Of a stretch of DNA of 64,000 nt, positions 61,285 through 64,000 are shown in pieces. The DNA comes from Agapetus fuscipes (Eukaryota > Arthropoda > Insecta > Trichoptera > Glossosomatidae): positions 3,601,001-3,665,000 of the forward strand of contig OX637332.1 in NCBI GenBank assembly GCA_951799405.1, given 5' to 3'. The translations under genes and the position numbers were made by a program. Within the stretch, counting starts at the first letter, position 1. Every line of letters begins with the position of its first letter. The notes beneath the pieces are model-generated. The model had not been told where the DNA came from. It searched no databases and worked only from the letters and a program-made list of their open reading frames with translations.

Positions 61285-63609
61285 ATGTCTCGTTCAAGAA
61301 GAAATCAAAAAATTATACGCAGAGGCATTGCCTTAATTTCACGTGGACTGCTGCATGAATTGAATGCTATTATATCACGTAAACGTGTTCAAAGACGTTG
61401 GTGGGTGAAGCCATGGGTTTCAAGGAGGACAAATCTGGGAGCTTCGTCAACCCTGTTAAGAGAATGGGCAGAGGAAAATCCTGAGGTGTATAGAAATCAT
61501 TTAAGAATGAACGAGGAGCAATTCGCATATCTTCTAGACAAAGTAACTCCGTTGATAAGAAAAAAAGATACTTGGTTCCGAGAAGCTTTAAGCCCTAAAA
61601 TAAAACTGCAAATGACGCTACGATATCTAGCGACTGGAGATAATATAGGTACCTTAAGTGCACTGTACAGAATTCCAAGAAGCACATTTTCACGGTTTTT
61701 GCCTGAGGTATGCAGGGCTATATACAACTGTTTGGCAGATTTTATAATGGTAAGTAGAAATTTAATATCTTGTAGTTTAATTAATTCATAGGTTAACAGA
61801 ATAAAAAGTTGAATGAATGAATGAAACACATACTTTATTTACATGAAATAGATGGGGTACAAAAAAAGAAAAAGAAGAACATTACTTAAAAAAAACAAAA
61901 AAAAAACATTAATTGAACTTTAAAACAGTAGGAGAAAAAGTATTTAATACCAGCAATAGCAAAAGCTGTCTGCCGGTAGAATAAAAAGTTTACAGTATAC
62001 AAAGTTTCAAGTAATTTTGAAAATGTTTTTTATTTCTATAAAATAACGTAAGATAATTTATTATAAAGCCATTAAATCATCAACTATTATTCCCGCTGAA
62101 GAAATGGCATCGGACAAAACATCACTGTTTTCATAATCGTCATCTTTTTCGGTAGATTGGTAGTAATGGTTTTGTGACTGCCGTGAATGTGTGCTGCTTT
62201 GCGTTGATGACATCGCAGAGTACGGGCCTGAAGTTGCTATCGACTGTTGATAATCAGCAGGTGACCTGGACGACATGGATGAGTGAGACTGGGGGTGTGA
62301 TGTGAGTTGGAAGAGTCGTTCTTGTGTCATCACTTTCTGTAGCTGTCCTTGACAGATAAGAGCCCTATCTAAGGGCATTTTTTTCAACTGTATAGCAAGG
62401 CTGTCACAAAACACGTCGAATTCGTTCAGATCCTGCTTATTTTCTTCCGATAGTGTCTTCAATTGTTTTATTGCATCCTGAACCCCTGAAACGGTAGTAC
62501 TGAGGGAACGTTTACGCCCCTTTGTGTTTTTTGGAGTATTCCTAATTTCCGCCGAAGAGGTTGCAATCATATTTGGAGATGTTGCCTCAGTGTCCTGAAT
62601 GTGTGCTGTTTGCTCAGTTTCCTGTTCACGTTGTCCCAAATGTTGGCTATCATCGGTTGTTTTTCCAGAAATGCCCTTTATCGTCGATTCTAACTCCTGA
62701 AACAAAGAACATGAAATTACATGAAATCAATCATTCCCGAAAGCAATTGAAAGTTGACACAAATACAAAGCTCTAAAAATAGAATAATGTACACTGTCTA
62801 ATAATTATTGCTTGTTACAGGTGCCTAACACAGTTGAAAGCTGGGAAAATGTGATGCGAGACTACGAAACTTTGTGGAATTTCCCAAATGTGTGTGGGGC
62901 TATGGACGGTAAGCACGTCACCATCAGGTGCCCTCCAAAAACTGGTTCACAGTATTTTAATTACAAGAAAGATTTCAGTACGATACTATTCGCAATTGTT
63001 GATGCCAATTACAATTTCATATACATCGATGTGGGAACCAATGGAAGAGTAAATGACGCTGCAGTATTTGCGAAATCAACTTTTAATGAGGCCTTGCAAA
63101 ATAATTCACTGAATATACCGGAACAAGGAATTTTCGTCGCTGACGATGCCTTCCCGTTGAGAACCAATATTTTAAAACCATATTCTAGATGTGGTCAGCT
63201 AACGGAAAAACAAAAAATATTCAATTACAGACTTTCAAGGGCCCGTCGCGTTGTGGAAAACACATTCGGCATACTTGTGTCGAAATTTAGAATCTTTGAG
63301 AAACCTATTCCACTCTCAATACAAACAACGGAACAAGTGGTGAAAACTACATGCGCTCTTCACAACTGGCTGCGAAAGACTTCAACTCCCACACACCCAT
63401 ACATCCCGAGAGATATGCTGGATATTGAAAACTGGGAAGAAGGAAGGGTTGAACCAGGTACCGCTACCCAACATCCACACAGTGGTCTTGAGGAAATAAC
63501 CCACGGTGCTTCAAATAACTACAGCAGGGCAGCAGGAGAAGTACGCAATTATTATGCTGAATGTTTTGTCACAACACACATTGTACCATGGCAATTGAAA
63601 ATGATTTAG
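61285..63609 (+). CDS. PIF/Harbinger (HARBI1-like) DDE transposase, two exons, 417 aa
   Basis: Exon 1 (61285-61749) and exon 2 (62821-63609) are joined by a canonical donor (ATG then GTAAGT) and acceptor (TTGTTACAG), both phase 0. Exon 1 has a basic N-terminus and a helix-turn-helix-like region (LRYLATGDNIGTLSALYRIP). Exon 2 is the DDE_Tnp_4 nuclease: D184 (GAMDGKH), D264 (VADDAFPL) and E301 (RRVVENTFG), all present, with R-LS-ARR before the glutamate as usual in the family. Length is close to typical HARBI1-like proteins. It cuts and pastes the element, normally with a DNA-binding partner, here the minus-strand MADF gene. Its intron contains an exon of that partner. The start is the ATG at 61285. 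No disabling change seen. Confidence 0.92.
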
Positions 63610-64000
63610 TAATCAACAAATTTAAAAAAAAAAAATAAACATCTTATTTTTGGCTTTGAAATTGATTTGTCATTTGGTTTGTGAATTTTTATTAGCAAAA
63701 ATTAATCATACATCATTTTGAGAAAAAGAAATAATTACGTAAGTATATGTATTTGAGAGAACTCACCTTCAAGTTTGATGAACTGGCTTTTGGAGTGCAT
63801 ATGTTGCGTAGAAACACGTCTGCAAGTTTAAACCAGAATAGTCTGGGCTCATAAACGTCATCAGCACTAGCTCCACTTCTTTCTGAATTTTTTATCTTGC
63901 AAAGTTCTGCCCCATAACGTGTTCTAATAGTTTTTATTTTTGCCTTGATGTCGAGTACAGTTAATCCAGGCAAATTTAAATCGGCCAGCATTGAGGAGTA
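62061..64000 (-). CDS. MADF-domain partner protein of the PIF/Harbinger element (5' end outside window)
   Basis: The upstream exon (64000-63767, continuing beyond the window) encodes IKAKIKTIRTRYGAELCKIK, SGASADDVYEPRLFWFKLAD and SSNLK, the C-terminal half of a MADF (Myb/SANT-like) DNA-binding domain. The donor is AAG then GTGAGT at 63766. The last exon (62696-62061) follows TTCTTTGTTTCAG. Both junctions are phase 0. It adds 211 residues with a basic GRKRSL patch, a BESS-like helix (FCDSLAIQLKKMPLDRALIC) and an S/Q/H-rich tail. PIF/Harbinger elements usually encode a Myb/SANT/MADF protein that brings the transposase to the nucleus and DNA, so that role is inferred. Its intron holds transposase exon 2. 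Confidence 0.88.

Larger units (their letters stand above)
61137..64000. mobile_element. PIF/Harbinger transposon (left end to window edge)
   Basis: The left end is placed at AGCAGGGTTTACATTATATC because TAA precedes it and the transposase starts 148 bases on. The right end is beyond the window, so neither TIR nor duplication can be confirmed. Subterminal repeats GTGAATCACTC, GTGAAATCATCC and GTGATCATCC (61175-61225) may be transposase or MADF binding sites. It carries two genes on opposite strands. Confidence 0.75.

Overview
The window looks like a piece of an arthropod, most likely insect, nuclear genome. Supporting this are one host-type exon with a spliced structure, a HARBI1-type transposase paired with a MADF-domain protein, Ty3/gypsy-type retrotransposons, mariner debris, tRNA-derived SINEs, and an A+T-rich background with almost no host coding sequence. 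I cannot name the species. No prokaryotic, CRISPR or rRNA/tRNA gene content is present. All A/B-box signals seen belong to SINEs.

Family names used below are mine. RepA is a ~250-bp repeat that starts near TTCCTTGACTTATAGGTTGG and ends CTTTGCAACTTAGATTAGATTA, with a GATTA-type tail. It has about 50 copies on both strands and is the commonest sequence here. LINE-alpha is a non-LTR retrotransposon known here only from the C-terminal end of its reverse-transcriptase protein. At several loci RepA lies directly downstream of LINE-alpha, so RepA is probably its 3' UTR or a SINE sharing that tail. LINE-beta is a second non-LTR family with a poly(A) tail. SINE-B is tRNA-derived and ends GTAGCTTAGTTGCG. 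SINE-C is tRNA-derived with an ATT tail, and two copies carry a 5S rRNA-derived head. SINE-D is tRNA-derived and ends near CTTCACAAATCTATTT.

Layout. 0-9 kb: RepA, SINE-B and SINE-C copies, a perfect 45-bp-arm palindrome at 1.25 kb, a 5S-tRNA composite SINE at 2.56 kb and a 15-bp tandem array with an 11-unit higher-order repeat at 5.95 kb. 9.26-10.92 kb: a non-autonomous DNA transposon with TTA target duplications. 11.17-11.83 kb: a solo LTR with a nested RepA. 15.1-16.5 kb: a hAT-like element with an 8-bp target duplication, holding a 15-bp-unit foldback array and a LINE tail. 17.7-18.0 kb: a foldback element. 19-39 kb: dense RepA, LINE-alpha and SINE debris, a MITE (26.8 kb), a second large foldback array (27.4-28.2 kb), a solo LTR (29.9 kb), a palindromic hairpin element (35.2 kb) and TTTAGTACA-type arrays (36.8 and 37.9 kb). 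39.63-45.39 kb: a complete Ty3/gypsy-type LTR retrotransposon with identical 262-bp LTRs and one intact 1363-residue Gag-Pol frame, inserted in the 3' UTR of a LINE-beta copy. 47.6-49.2 kb: a degenerate ~70-bp minisatellite split by a solo LTR. 51.7 kb: a mariner fossil. 58.1-58.3 kb: the first coding exon of a secreted/ER FKBP-type peptidyl-prolyl isomerase, minus strand. 61.14 kb to the window end: a PIF/Harbinger transposon whose two genes run on opposite strands with interlocked introns.

Functionally, the only host gene is the FKBP exon. Everything else with coding capacity is mobile. The LTR element (gag, protease, reverse transcriptase, RNase H and integrase in one polyprotein) and the Harbinger element (DDE transposase plus MADF DNA-binding partner) look intact as far as the window shows. 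The rest are fossils, non-autonomous elements or solo LTRs.
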